DNA of 64,000 nucleotides, taken from an uncultured Verrucomicrobiales bacterium. Lineage in GTDB: Bacteria > Verrucomicrobiota > Verrucomicrobiia > Verrucomicrobiales > Akkermansiaceae. Below the pieces are notes generated by a model. The model had not been told where the DNA came from, searched no databases, and saw nothing but the letters and a program-made list of their open reading frames with translations. Shown one piece after another: positions 26,601-34,830 of this stretch (position 1 is its first letter; the number at the start of each line of letters is the position of its first letter). Where the stretch lies: the NCBI GenBank assembly GCA_937905985.1, contig CALCWC010000026.1, positions 39,844-103,843 of the forward strand. The letters run 5' to 3'. Both the position numbers and the translations under genes were made by a program.

Positions 26601-26761
26601 TTCTCCGCCAAGTACTCCTTGAGCCTGCGCCCGCTCTCAGCCGTGGGCACCACCACCGTGGCATGCGCAAAATCGCGCGCGCGCTTGGCCGCCAGTTCCA
26701 ACAAAAGGTCGCCAACCTCTTCCACGGCAGACCTCTCCCAGCCTATATGTTCGATATTCAT
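23615..26761 (-). CDS. addB: AddB-type PD-(D/E)XK nuclease, partner of AddA
   Basis: 1048 aa. The N-terminus has the inactive-helicase-like ATVVVPTAESGRRLKEYL seen in AddB proteins, without a GxGK(S/T) motif. The C-terminal 250 residues form a RecB-type nuclease with FLTCPLRFWMKQIL, DRIDRKPCEGGYTWRIIDYKTHEYKPW (Asp...Asp-Tyr-Lys core). Start codon follows a good promoter (26782-26810). It is the first gene of the addBA operon, with addA beginning 12 bases after its stop. Assignment to AddB rather than another RecB-like partner rests on length, order and motifs. Confidence 0.8.
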   Translation of the reverse strand: MNIEHIGWERSAVEEVGDLLLELAAKRARDFAHATVVVPTAESGRRLKEYLAEKVKSGDADNMGGKTALLMPKVVLVGHLISSEHPRAATAQEEFAAWVEVLSAQPPHEKWPHLFPEQITEKHLFTWAMNAASSLASLHSLLEKYEVTTQGVVKHLNGGFAAPETDLQKWKGVTDNEVLRWGEIQQIFNAVESTLDRWDRIPAWKVRADEVAHLRHHRPGTLLFVACIPEITPQTESYLQAVERRWPGTVTVWVNAPNEEQWRAMFDAAHCGRPKVGPWSVYEPNPGTLRDEQIYVEGTAVKMAQRAVACAKGVAPEDVVLASCDASFSPYIETEFRRYGWQLHLPEGRTMMNTDALAIPGQLAACCAEPESVAALEPLLRNVVVQRCFAREGWDGYAFGLVLDKLVKLYFPARTGYLLDLLNVKKHLPALRNAIGKLPGAETEADPEATDELDVIFLERDRRAEYSFYASDVCRFVQRCREDLPAALKELCDRLHQRCAQDGGSTAVEEDEEAAARAAARVAGYGAAVSAFKATLAEFKAFLDRHPMDSRKALAILDHLLSQSGMQVQTQRREHTHADLLGWRELPYSRGGTIILTGFHHGCVPEAVAHDSFLPDSVKEALGLPCAKAREARDMFILMSLLMRKNCNVRILLSRMSADGSGSLVSPSSLLLHCSADELVPRVKDKLYREIPVEDDGADHGRVWRLRGGGADEPKAAGMESIALLGPGNDNKFRNMKFSPSDINAFLTCPLRFWMKQILGISTWDIHPDDKVEMEANEFGNMVHHLAEDVARHYPAMKEGLTEDEVKHYAQERLEARFAERYGQTRLASLEIQRQRIADLLPAFVHWHFTGLQDGWECYDCEHKVTDWEIPLQDGSVAKLNMRADRIDRKPCEGGYTWRIIDYKTHEYKPWSKHTSTMADEKYFEELMPGFPLLVWKERGRCWTDVQLPLYAHWLKETMQCSEFPAVAYYNMPRKPGRPAAYSEMTEMSAAPGAWENVMQWAKSAMLCMKDGLCLYSAESLGRTSYSAFSAMANLQDPRNLFGNLRNL

Positions 26762-26781
26762 GGGTAAAAACTTGTTTTTGG

Positions 26782-26810
26782 AGTCTAGCGCATTTCAAAT
26801 TTGCTTGCAA
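26782..26810 (-). promoter_or_regulatory. Predicted promoter of addBA
   Basis: Minus strand TTGCAA (26805-26810), 17 bases, TAGACT (26782-26787); ATG at 26761. The remaining bases 26811-27021 hold no gene that I recognise. Confidence 0.65.
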
Positions 26811-27021
26811 GCGGTTTTTTGGGGCTTGAATGGATGAACTACTGGATTGATAGTACAAAACAACCCCTCGGCACCGCCTGCCGATTCAGGGTGGGCATGC
26901 TGGAGCCCTACCGGTTCCTCCGCGCCGCCCCGATTCCATGCTCGCCACGAATCTCTGCCCGGACGGCATCCGCACCCCCCGCCCGGTCAAGAAACGCAAT
27001 TAACGCGAACATGCGCCCCGC

Positions 27022-28068
27022 CTACCCCTGCGGCGGGGTGTCGATTCCCAGCTCGGTGAGCAGGCCGCGGGAGGGCTTGGAGGCCTGCTTGAAGGCGTTG
27101 CGGATGGTGGAGGCCTCCCGCTCGCCCGCCTCGGAAAGGCGGCGCAGCAGGTCCCGCGTGTCCAGCTCCCTGCCGGTGGGAATGGAGATGCGCAGCACCG
27201 TGCCGTGGAAATCCGTGGCGCCGCGCTCGAACGTGCCGTCCTTGCGCAGCGAGATGTAGTTGCCGTAGCTGGCCAGCAGGAACTTGCCGCCAAGCTCGCG
27301 GCAGATGCCGCTCACCATGTACAGCCCGTAGCCGGAGTTCTCCCACTGGCTGCGCTTGTTCGGCTTGTACGAGGGCTGGAAGGATTGCGAGATGCCCGGC
27401 TTCACCGCCCACTGCAGCGCCTGTCCGTTGTCTGTGATGTACTCGCGGTGCTTGGGGTTGCTCGCCAGGCTGTTGAAGATGCCTATGCCCTCGTCCAGGA
27501 TGGTGAGCTCTGCAAAGCTGCTCTTCCACCTCTGCGCGCATATCCACATCTCGTCCGCGTTCCCGTGCTCCGGGATGTTGCGCAGGATCTCGCGGATGAG
27601 GAAGCCCATCAGCGGCGCAAGCTCCGGCGTGTGCGCCGTGACCACCCGCGCCAGCCGCTGCGCCTGCTCCTCTATCAAATCGCCCGCCTCCAGGAACCGC
27701 CGCTGCTCGAACGCCGCCTTGAACAGCTCCTTCATGGACAGGCGGGTGATGGGCAAATGCGTGCCCTCGTCCTGCTCCGCCTCCTTCAGCCCCTCCACCG
27801 GAAGTGCCTCATCCAGCAGGTGTTTCATCCCCATGTACCCCGCATAGTTCTCCACCGCATCGCGTTGAAACCCGGTGAAACTCAACCGGCACCCCTTCCC
27901 TGCCAGCACCCGCCGCAGCGCCGTCCCCAGCGCCAGCATGTAGAACGATGTCAAGACATTCACCCGCCCAAAGTCCAACTCCACCTCATCACCCGCCCCA
28001 ATCTCCGGCAGTGCGGCAATATACTCCAGCACCTCCCGAGATCCCGATTTCGGCAGCTCCAGTCTCAT
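27022..28068 (-). CDS. STAS-like domain plus GHKL (histidine kinase-like) ATPase protein
   Basis: 348 aa from the ATG at 28068; an upstream extension of 48 codons is not conserved-looking. Residues 1-95 (EVELDFGRVNVLTSFYMLALG) have a STAS-like beta/alpha pattern. Residues about 105-320 are a GHKL ATPase: N-box REILRNIPEHG (Glu160, Asn164), G1 LDEGIGIF (Asp192-Gly196) and G2 NSGYGLYMVSG (244-254). There is no dimerisation/His-phosphorylation helix with a conserved His, no receiver domain and no membrane segment, so it is not an ordinary sensor kinase; anti-sigma-type kinases share this fold. It stands alone, divergent from the McrB gene 117 bases away, at the edge of the defence island. Role unknown. 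Confidence 0.75.
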   Translation of the reverse strand: MRLELPKSGSREVLEYIAALPEIGAGDEVELDFGRVNVLTSFYMLALGTALRRVLAGKGCRLSFTGFQRDAVENYAGYMGMKHLLDEALPVEGLKEAEQDEGTHLPITRLSMKELFKAAFEQRRFLEAGDLIEEQAQRLARVVTAHTPELAPLMGFLIREILRNIPEHGNADEMWICAQRWKSSFAELTILDEGIGIFNSLASNPKHREYITDNGQALQWAVKPGISQSFQPSYKPNKRSQWENSGYGLYMVSGICRELGGKFLLASYGNYISLRKDGTFERGATDFHGTVLRISIPTGRELDTRDLLRRLSEAGEREASTIRNAFKQASKPSRGLLTELGIDTPPQG

Positions 28069-28097
28069 GCAACCACTATACACGAAACCCCATCTGC

Positions 28098-28112
28098 AGT
28101 CAACGTGCGGCG
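28098..28112. repeat. 15-bp direct repeat, left copy
   Basis: AGTCAACGTGCGGCG, repeated exactly at 46438-46452. The pair flanks the AT-richer defence genes. Confidence 0.5.
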
Positions 28113-28125
28113 CGGAAGAAAAAAA

Positions 28126-28155
28126 TTGACTTCTTTCTGCATGTGATGCAAGATA
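28126..28155 (+). promoter_or_regulatory. Predicted promoter of the McrB/LlaJI pair
   Basis: TTGACT (28126-28131), 18 bases, AAGATA (28150-28155); start codon at 28186. The -10 is weak. Confidence 0.45.
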
Positions 28156-28185
28156 CCGATAAGGACTCAACCTGAACACAAAGCC

Positions 28186-29925
28186 ATGCCAGAAGAAAAC
28201 GAAGGAAATCAATTTCGCTCACAAGGCACTGCAAACGAGCAAAACTCAGACCGCTCCATCACTGCAGAAAATTTTAAAAGATACTTTGAAACCCACAAAA
28301 GCAATTTTCAAGACTCCGCGCTCGATGATATTATTAATCCAAAGAAATGGTGGGGTCTCGAAGGCAGGCTAAAAACAGAGAAATGCTTTGATGTTACGGA
28401 TGGCGAGAATAAACTTTCCGTAAATGAATTGAATTTATGCCCGCAATATAACAACTTCCAAGGTGCTTTCACTCTAGCAAAAGTGCATCATGTTGTAGTC
28501 ATAAATTTTGAAACAAACGATGATACGCAAAATCTTCAATGTATTAGAATAAAATACTTCTATTATTTATGCGATAAGTTAAAGGACCACCCAAGCAACT
28601 GGAAGATATTCATCCAAGATGAGTCAAGCCCACACGCAAAACAGAATCCCTCAGCGCGGAATCGCCGCATGCTAAAAATTTTCTTTGACAACGGCATTAC
28701 CGGAACGACGGATGAGGATTTTCAAAAATGGATCGGACTCTTCGATGAAGTATATAACTTTCTGGCTGAAAACCGACCAAGTCCAGATGAGCTCAACACG
28801 ATTCCAACGCCAGACTACACTTCAGGCTGGAAGGTACGTGGCCCTTTGGAAGGTTTTTGCCAAAAAACATACAACGCGAACATGAATACAGATACTGAAA
28901 AAAAAGATAAGATAGAAGCTCGCAACTGCATATGGGCGGGTGCCCCAGGAACGGGTAAGAGTTTTAAATTGAATCAAGCAGCGAACATCCAGTTCGAAGA
29001 TAAAACCATGCGTGTAACATTCCACCCGGAATACACCTACTATGATTTTGTGGGAACATACCGTCCCAGAATGGCAAAGAACGACGAGGGCAATACGATG
29101 GGGAAAATAGAGTATGCCTTTGTTCCCGGACCGTTTGCAAAGATGCTCAAAAAAGCCCTTTGGAACCGAAATGCAAATTACTGCCTGATTATTGAGGAAA
29201 TCAACCGCGCCAACGCGGCGGCCGTGTTTGGCGATGTGTTCCAGCTATTGGACCGAGCTTCACAAAACAGCAAGGACGGCAGCGTGGTAAAGCATGAAAG
29301 CGAGTACGCTATTTGTCCCTCCGAGGAACTTTACGAGTACTTGCTGAATGAGCGGGAAGGCAACAAAGAGATGCCAGGCACACGCCCAAGTGACGGTATC
29401 ATGAACGAACTGCGCTTGCCCGACAACTTGTACATCTGGGCCACCATGAACAGCGCAGACCAGGGGGTGTTCCCCATGGACACGGCATTCAAACGCCGCT
29501 GGAGCTTTGAGAACATGGCTATCAATCCCTCAGAGGGGCAAGATCCTGACTACGATTCAAAGAGCGCTTGGGACAAGATTCGCAGGGGCATCAACGATAT
29601 GCTGCTGAAACATCATGTGCAGGAAGACAAACTGATGGGATACTACTTCTTGAAGAAGGAAGAGCGGGATAGCAAAGAAAACTTGGAAAAAGCACTTAAA
29701 GAGAAGGTGTTGCTGTACTTGTTTGAGGATGCTGCAAAACCATTTAGGGGAAAAATATTCAAGAATGAGTACAATACTTGTGAAAAATTGCGAGGGAAAC
29801 TCGTTGTAGATGATCCGAATCTCGGCGTATTCTTTGAAAAAGTGTGGGATGGCATACCGCAACAGTCGAAGCCAGAGGACACTAAACAAGCAACTGAAGA
29901 CGTTGACAACGACGACAATCCGTAA
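28186..29925 (+). CDS. McrB-like AAA+ GTPase of a modification-dependent restriction system
   Basis: 579 aa. An N-terminal domain of about 230 residues of unknown type (probably target recognition) precedes an AAA+ motor: Walker A GAPGTGKS (252-259), RVTFHPEYTYYDFVGTYRPR, Walker B CLIIEEINRANAAAVFGDVF, and sensor ATMNSADQGVFPMDTAFKRRW; these are McrB hallmarks. McrB motors hydrolyse GTP and drive a partner nuclease onto modified DNA. The partner follows 12 bases downstream. The first half is visibly more AT-rich than the host genes, a sign of transfer. Confidence 0.88.
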   Translation: MPEENEGNQFRSQGTANEQNSDRSITAENFKRYFETHKSNFQDSALDDIINPKKWWGLEGRLKTEKCFDVTDGENKLSVNELNLCPQYNNFQGAFTLAKVHHVVVINFETNDDTQNLQCIRIKYFYYLCDKLKDHPSNWKIFIQDESSPHAKQNPSARNRRMLKIFFDNGITGTTDEDFQKWIGLFDEVYNFLAENRPSPDELNTIPTPDYTSGWKVRGPLEGFCQKTYNANMNTDTEKKDKIEARNCIWAGAPGTGKSFKLNQAANIQFEDKTMRVTFHPEYTYYDFVGTYRPRMAKNDEGNTMGKIEYAFVPGPFAKMLKKALWNRNANYCLIIEEINRANAAAVFGDVFQLLDRASQNSKDGSVVKHESEYAICPSEELYEYLLNEREGNKEMPGTRPSDGIMNELRLPDNLYIWATMNSADQGVFPMDTAFKRRWSFENMAINPSEGQDPDYDSKSAWDKIRRGINDMLLKHHVQEDKLMGYYFLKKEERDSKENLEKALKEKVLLYLFEDAAKPFRGKIFKNEYNTCEKLRGKLVVDDPNLGVFFEKVWDGIPQQSKPEDTKQATEDVDNDDNP

Positions 29926-29937
29926 CCCCCCGTGATA

Positions 29938-31365
29938 ATGGCAGAGGAGAAACTGGCACAGGTGTGGGCTAGGGAGCAGCAGCACTACAACTCTCAGCGG
30001 ATGCGGGAGTTGCTGGGCATCGGCTATTCCGAGGAAGATGACAAACGCTTGTCAGATGCCCTGCAGCAGCTTAAGTGTGCCAAAATCCTGCGCACGGTCG
30101 TTACAAAATCTGACGAAGCCTATGATACAGAAGACGATGATACGGACTCATCTTGGGACAGTCGGTACATAAACAAATACGACTACTGTTTCCGGTATGT
30201 GGGATTGATTCAGTTCGGCAAGCGTGTTCTATATATTTTGCCCAAGTATTGCGCCGAAGTAAAAGACAACGCCCAATCAGAAGCGCGCATGGAGTCATTC
30301 CGCACCGTCATGCGGGTCATTGCCCGCTACAAAAAGGAAGCCAGCAGCACAGGCGAGGAGGATTCGGAGGATGCTTGGCATGATTTTCTTCATGTCATGG
30401 TGGAGCTGGTGATGGATTTCCAGGCGAACGGCGTATACCGGGTGAATGAGAACATCAACGAGCTGAACGGCAAGGGGCGCATCATGTGGCCGCGCACCAT
30501 CCGGAGGGTGTTGCCGCTCATTCAGGACGGACGCCCCTACTACATGGAGTTGCACACGCGCAGGAAGCAGGCGGACACTGCCCATATCATCACGCGCCTG
30601 CACAAATATCTCGTATGGCAAGCGTGGCAGAAATTGGAGGAGCTCCATCTGTCGGATTTGCTGGAGCTTCCCGCCATAACAGATCCGCCCGACCACGATG
30701 AGGAATTTTCAGATTTGGAATATCTGGTGCGCATAATCAAGAAAGAGCAAACCCAGCGGTTCGACAACCGCCGGCGGTACCTGCTGGACCTGATGCTGCG
30801 TTATCTTGAGGAGAAGGAAGAAGATACGACGGACGGCATATACCTGTTCGGCAAGAGCGGTTTCCATGTTGTGTGGGAGGAAGCCTGCCGCGTGGCGTTC
30901 GGCATGGAGAAATCCACCCCGGAGCAGATGGAGGCATCCAAGCCGAAATGGAATTTTGTTGGCGCCAAAGACGTATACCGCGGCTCTGCACTGGAAGCCG
31001 ACATGGTGAAAGTTGACGGGAACAAACAGACTTTCACCATTTATGATGCCAAATACTATGTACCCCCAAAAGGTTGCGAGGCGGAGGATATCGTGAAAAA
31101 AATGCCAGGCGGCTATGATGTCATCAAGCAGCAGTTGTACGAGCTGGCACTGAAAAACAGATACCCGGAGTACAAAATCACCCAGAATGTGTTCATCTTA
31201 CCTATGATGGAAGGCGATGATTCTGGCGATGGTGTCAACATGGGCACGGTCCGCGTGCCCATGCTTGAGGAACTGGAGCTTGCGCCTGTGGAAATATGCA
31301 AGATGAAACCTGACACCATTTGGGAAGCCTACCTGAATCACAACACCATCGACATTCCAAAATGA
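29938..31365 (+). CDS. LlaJI/McrC-type restriction endonuclease subunit
   Basis: 475 aa from the ATG at 29938 (a GTG two codons earlier is possible). Resembles the LlaJI restriction endonuclease family: YRYVGLIQFGKRVLYILPKYC near residue 90, then at about residues 300-385 SGFHVVWEEACRVAFG, DMVKVDGNKQTFTIYDAKYY, a PD-(D/E)XK core (Asp...Asp-Ala-Lys). It would supply the nuclease to the McrB-like motor. Acidic N-terminus (DTEDDDTDSS). Ends 10 bases before the convergent ankyrin gene. Confidence 0.8.
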   Translation: MAEEKLAQVWAREQQHYNSQRMRELLGIGYSEEDDKRLSDALQQLKCAKILRTVVTKSDEAYDTEDDDTDSSWDSRYINKYDYCFRYVGLIQFGKRVLYILPKYCAEVKDNAQSEARMESFRTVMRVIARYKKEASSTGEEDSEDAWHDFLHVMVELVMDFQANGVYRVNENINELNGKGRIMWPRTIRRVLPLIQDGRPYYMELHTRRKQADTAHIITRLHKYLVWQAWQKLEELHLSDLLELPAITDPPDHDEEFSDLEYLVRIIKKEQTQRFDNRRRYLLDLMLRYLEEKEEDTTDGIYLFGKSGFHVVWEEACRVAFGMEKSTPEQMEASKPKWNFVGAKDVYRGSALEADMVKVDGNKQTFTIYDAKYYVPPKGCEAEDIVKKMPGGYDVIKQQLYELALKNRYPEYKITQNVFILPMMEGDDSGDGVNMGTVRVPMLEELELAPVEICKMKPDTIWEAYLNHNTIDIPK

Positions 31366-31375
31366 TATAAGCCCC

Positions 31376-32650
31376 TCACTCCGTGGCTCCGGCGGCTTGG
31401 AGGAGTTGGATGCATTCCGCGTGGGTGGGGGTGCAGTTGTTTTCGCGGGCGGCTTTGAGGGCGGTCATGCCGTGGAAGCGACCGCCTTGGACCTTGGCGT
31501 TCACGTTGGCGCCGGACTCGATGAGCAGGCGGGCGCAGTCTGCGTGGCCGCGGTGGCAGGCCATCGACAACGCGGTGATGCCCTCCTGGGTCTCGGCATT
31601 CACATCCGCGCCCGCCTCGATGAACTGGCGGGCGAGCTCCCCGAAATTGCGGAAGACCGCGTATATCAGGGGGGTGTAGCCCTCTTTGTCCTGCACGGAG
31701 ACATCCGCGCCAGCGGCCAGGAGAAGGTGCGCGCATTTACCGTACCCCTCTTGGCATGCTTTCATCAGAGCGGTCTCACCATACGAGTTTCTGGCGTTCA
31801 CGTCCGCCCCCGCCGCAAGCAGCACGCGGGCGCAATCCTCATCGGAGCATGAAAAGAGGAGAGGTGTATTGCCGAGGCTGTCGGTGGCATTGACATCTGC
31901 GCCCGCCTCAATGAGCATGCGCGTGAATTCCACGGATCCCCCACCGCAGATACGCATCAGGAGCGTGCTGCCGTCCGGACCCGTGCCAACCCAGTCGCGC
32001 GCACCCGCGGCGTTCACATCCGCGCCCGCGGCAATGAGTATGCGCGCGAGCTCCATATCGTTCATCATGCAGGCATACGCCAGTGGAGTGGAGCCATGCC
32101 AGTCCGCAGCGTTCACGTCGGCTCCGGATTCCAGCAGCAGTCGGGCGAGCTCCGCTTTGCCCCTCTTGCAGACGCGCATCAGGGCGGTCATGCCCCACAC
32201 GTCCGCGGCATTCACGTCCGCGCCCGCTTCAAGGAGCGGCCGCACAAACTCCCCGTTCCCCTCACTGCACGCATACATCAAGGGAGTTTGCCCTTCCCAG
32301 TCCCTGGCGTTCACGTCCGCGCCCGCATCCAGCAGCATGCGGAAGCACTCCGCGTGGCTTTTCCGCAAGGCGGCATGCAAGGCGGTTGCGCCGCCACGAT
32401 TCTTGAATTCCCTTTTGTAGTACACATTCACGTCAGCCCCGGCGGCAATGAGCGCCCGCAGGCAGTCCGCGCGCCCCGACACAGCGGCGAGCGTCAGCGG
32501 CGTGTGTCCGTCAAAGACCTTGTGATTCATCTTCACATTCACGTCAGCCCCGGCGGCAATGAGCGCCCGCAGGTCATCGAGCTCGCCCATGTACGCGGCG
32601 TAGAGGAGGTCGTTCTCCATGGAATTGGTGTTTGGATCGCTTGTTTTCAT
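31376..32650 (-). CDS. Ankyrin-repeat protein, partner of AAA ATPase
   Basis: 424 aa made almost wholly of about twelve 33-residue ankyrin repeats (pattern G.TPL..AC..G....R.LL.AGADVNA, GADVN motifs recur eleven times). No signal peptide, membrane segment or catalytic motif, so it is probably a cytoplasmic protein-binding scaffold. Repeats are strongly alike at DNA level, allowing expansion or contraction. It starts 21 bases after the stop of the AAA gene on the same strand, so the two form an operon. Embedded in a defence island; I infer a role in target or effector recognition. Confidence 0.88.
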   Translation of the reverse strand: MKTSDPNTNSMENDLLYAAYMGELDDLRALIAAGADVNVKMNHKVFDGHTPLTLAAVSGRADCLRALIAAGADVNVYYKREFKNRGGATALHAALRKSHAECFRMLLDAGADVNARDWEGQTPLMYACSEGNGEFVRPLLEAGADVNAADVWGMTALMRVCKRGKAELARLLLESGADVNAADWHGSTPLAYACMMNDMELARILIAAGADVNAAGARDWVGTGPDGSTLLMRICGGGSVEFTRMLIEAGADVNATDSLGNTPLLFSCSDEDCARVLLAAGADVNARNSYGETALMKACQEGYGKCAHLLLAAGADVSVQDKEGYTPLIYAVFRNFGELARQFIEAGADVNAETQEGITALSMACHRGHADCARLLIESGANVNAKVQGGRFHGMTALKAARENNCTPTHAECIQLLQAAGATE

Positions 32651-32671
32651 ATCGGTGTATGGGGTTGGGGG

Positions 32672-34057
32672 TTACTCGGCAAAGCCGATGGGTTTGCGGT
32701 GGTTGTTTCGGGCTTCCTGATGTTGGAGCAAATCGTCGATGGCGAGGGAAAGGTCCGCCTCCTCCACGCGCTTGCGGCGGGCGCGGGCGGCACACATGGC
32801 GGCCTCGTCCACCGCGTGGGTCACATCGGAGAGCGGGTGGTCCAGCAAGCGCTCCGCGTGCGGGCGCAGGCCAAACTCCTGGTGCGGGCGCTTCTCCAGC
32901 GCATGCGCCAGCACCTCCTGCACCTCCTCCAGGGAGGGCATGCCCACCCTGATGTGCGTGCCCAGACGCCCGGTGCGCAGGATGGCGGGGTCGACAGACT
33001 CGATGTGGTTGGTCATGCCGGCCACTAGGATATGCCTCTCCTCGGCACGCTGCAGGCATTGCAAAAAGCTGTCCACCTCCTCCACCCTGTGGTTGTCATG
33101 TTCGGAAAGATTGCCGCGGTTGCGGGTGAAAGCCTCCATTTCGTCAATGATGACGATGGAGGGAGCGTTCTCTGCGGCCTCTTGGAACTTCTCCTGAATC
33201 TTCTTGGAGGTACCGTGGATGAAGGTGCTGCCAATGCTGCCGGAATCGATGCGAACGATATTCCACTTGAGATGTTCTGCCAGACGCTCCACGGCAAAGG
33301 TCTTGCCGCAGCCGGGCGGCCCCTCCAGGATGAACCCCTTGGGGAAGTGGATGCCGAGCAGGGCGTAGTGTTCACTGTTGTTGACGATGTCCACCACCTG
33401 CTCGTTGAGGAACTTTTCCAGTTCCTCGCGGCCGCGAAGCCGGAAGGGCCCCTCCGTGGGATTCAGGAGCTTGCGCTCCTCCTCGCGGGCGGCTGCGTCC
33501 GCGCGCAGCTGCTCCAGCTCCGCCTTGAACTCGTCCGCCACCTCCAGCGGCTTCTCGTCCACATGCTCGTCGAAGTAGTGCACCATGGCGGTGTACACGC
33601 GCGGGGGCATCATGCGGGCGGCGTAGGCGTCCGCAAGCTCGCGGTTGAAATGCTGGCGGATGAGCACCGTGAACGTGGCATCGTCCACGTCCTCCAAGTT
33701 CATGATACGGAGCCTCTTCACAAACTCCTCAATGCCCGGAATCTGCCGCGTCGGGCCCATCTTCTTGAAGAGCCTCAGCACCTCTTCCTTGCGTTCTTCC
33801 TGCGGAGACTTCTCCGGCTTGCCGTCGGTTTCGGTTTCCTGCTTGTCGAGCACCCGCCTGCGACGCAGCGGACGCGGCATCTCCGGCTCGCCCTTGAGCT
33901 TGTCGATGGCATCCAGGAGGATTCGGATTTCGCGTTCATGCGCCTTGGCCTGGTCGACCAGCAGGTCCGCCTGCTGCTTGACCATTTCTTCCAGTTCCCG
34001 CTTCTTCATAGACTTTTTCGGGGCCGTGCCCTTTGTGTTTTTGGTGCTCTTTTGCAT
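32672..34057 (-). CDS. Proteasome/FtsH-like AAA ATPase with coiled-coil N-terminus
   Basis: 461 aa. Basic N-terminus and coiled coil (18-60), charged linker, a helical middle domain (about 105-165), then a classical AAA module: Walker A GPPGCGKT (246-253), Walker B IVIIDEME (301-308), sensor-1 Asn350 in AGMTNHIE, arginine fingers in RTGRLGTHI (361-369) and a C-terminal lid. No protease or nuclease domain and no membrane anchor. Such single-ring ATPases remodel protein partners; the ankyrin protein encoded next is the obvious candidate adaptor. The start codon lies within two bases of the predicted transcription start. Confidence 0.85.
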   Translation of the reverse strand: MQKSTKNTKGTAPKKSMKKRELEEMVKQQADLLVDQAKAHEREIRILLDAIDKLKGEPEMPRPLRRRRVLDKQETETDGKPEKSPQEERKEEVLRLFKKMGPTRQIPGIEEFVKRLRIMNLEDVDDATFTVLIRQHFNRELADAYAARMMPPRVYTAMVHYFDEHVDEKPLEVADEFKAELEQLRADAAAREEERKLLNPTEGPFRLRGREELEKFLNEQVVDIVNNSEHYALLGIHFPKGFILEGPPGCGKTFAVERLAEHLKWNIVRIDSGSIGSTFIHGTSKKIQEKFQEAAENAPSIVIIDEMEAFTRNRGNLSEHDNHRVEEVDSFLQCLQRAEERHILVAGMTNHIESVDPAILRTGRLGTHIRVGMPSLEEVQEVLAHALEKRPHQEFGLRPHAERLLDHPLSDVTHAVDEAAMCAARARRKRVEEADLSLAIDDLLQHQEARNNHRKPIGFAE

Positions 34058-34065
34058 AAGTTCTA

Positions 34066-34094
34066 TTTATAATGAAAGTTTGCTTAACGTTGAA
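34066..34094 (-). promoter_or_regulatory. Predicted promoter of the AAA-ankyrin operon
   Basis: Minus strand TTCAAC (34089-34094), 17 bases, TATAAA (34066-34071). Transcription would start about at the ATG (34057), giving a leaderless message. Confidence 0.55.
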
Positions 34095-34187
34095 TTATTC
34101 GACAACAAATGGCGCGCTCCGACTTTTGCGGGAGAAAACGCTTATGGATTGGTTATCAGTTATTTGGGTGTCTATAAGGGCAGGCCC

Positions 34188-34214
34188 TGGGTGTTGGGTG
34201 TCGGGCGTTGGGTG
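34188..34214. repeat. Short GGGTGTT-type tandem repeat
   Basis: Three to four imperfect units of GGGTGTT/GGGCGTT. Part of the gene-free stretch 34095-34319, which otherwise contains only an orphan plus-strand promoter (34227). Confidence 0.5.
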
Positions 34215-34226
34215 ACTTCGAGTGTG

Positions 34227-34256
34227 TTGTGATTCACAGGATGGTCGCAGTATAAT
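34227..34256 (+). promoter_or_regulatory. Orphan promoter-like sequence
   Basis: TTGTGA (34227-34232), 18 bases, TATAAT (34251-34256), pointing into the addA-like gene fragment. Confidence 0.4.
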
Positions 34257-34319
34257 ACAACGGATCCCCCTTGTCAAGCCAAATCGTCTTTCCCTTGTCG
34301 ATTTTCCCGGCCAACACCC

Positions 34320-34703
34320 ACCCGGCATCGCCGCACTCTTCCAATGCAACGGAAACCAGGTGGCCTACGCAGAGCAGGACATCGACGCCATCGATTCCCT
34401 CAACGGAAAGGAAGTCTGGGTTTCCGGCACCATCGACCGCCTCGTCCTCACCATGCAAGGCGGCGCCGTCGCCGCCGCAAGCATCATCGACTTCAAGACC
34501 GACAAGCGCCGCGGCCCCACCCCCCAGGACGAGGACGCCACCCTGCGCGAACACCACTTCCCCCAAATGAAGGCCTACCACAACCTCGTCTCCTCCGCCT
34601 TCTCCCTCCCCTCCCACAAGGTCACCGTCACCCTAGTCTCCTGCCCCTCCAACTCCGCTCCCCCCCCGCGCCATCCCCTACCCACCGGACACCCAGTGGT
34701 AAT
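34320..34703 (+). pseudogene. Fragment A: 3' end of an addA-like gene
   Basis: Reads HPPGIAALFQ ... AEQDIDAIDSLNGKEVWVSG TIDRLVL ... ASIIDFKTDK, matching the nuclease tail of the AddA protein encoded at 20030 (NEQDIDYIDTMDGKEVWVSG ... HIYDYKTNT) in order and sequence, but with no helicase part. The tail is frameshifted relative to fragment B (an extra run of C near 34665), so no in-frame stop at the expected place. Same strand as fragments B and C. It is a relic of a paralogue, not of the intact addA. Confidence 0.8.
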
Positions 34704-34740
34704 GTCGTATAACCGCGAATTCAGGAGTTTCACATTTTGC

Positions 34741-34770
34741 TTGCCCGCCCGCCCGAGCGCGTGGTAGACT
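34741..34770 (+). promoter_or_regulatory. Predicted promoter of the small gene at 34831
   Basis: TTGCCC (34741-34746), 18 bases, TAGACT (34765-34770), with the GTGG just before the -10 that also precedes the -10 boxes at 36759 and 38071. Confidence 0.5.
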
Positions 34771-34830
34771 GCGGGTGGACTGTCTGGAACTGCACCCCCT
34801 CACGCTCCGGGCGCAATGCTATACAAGGTT

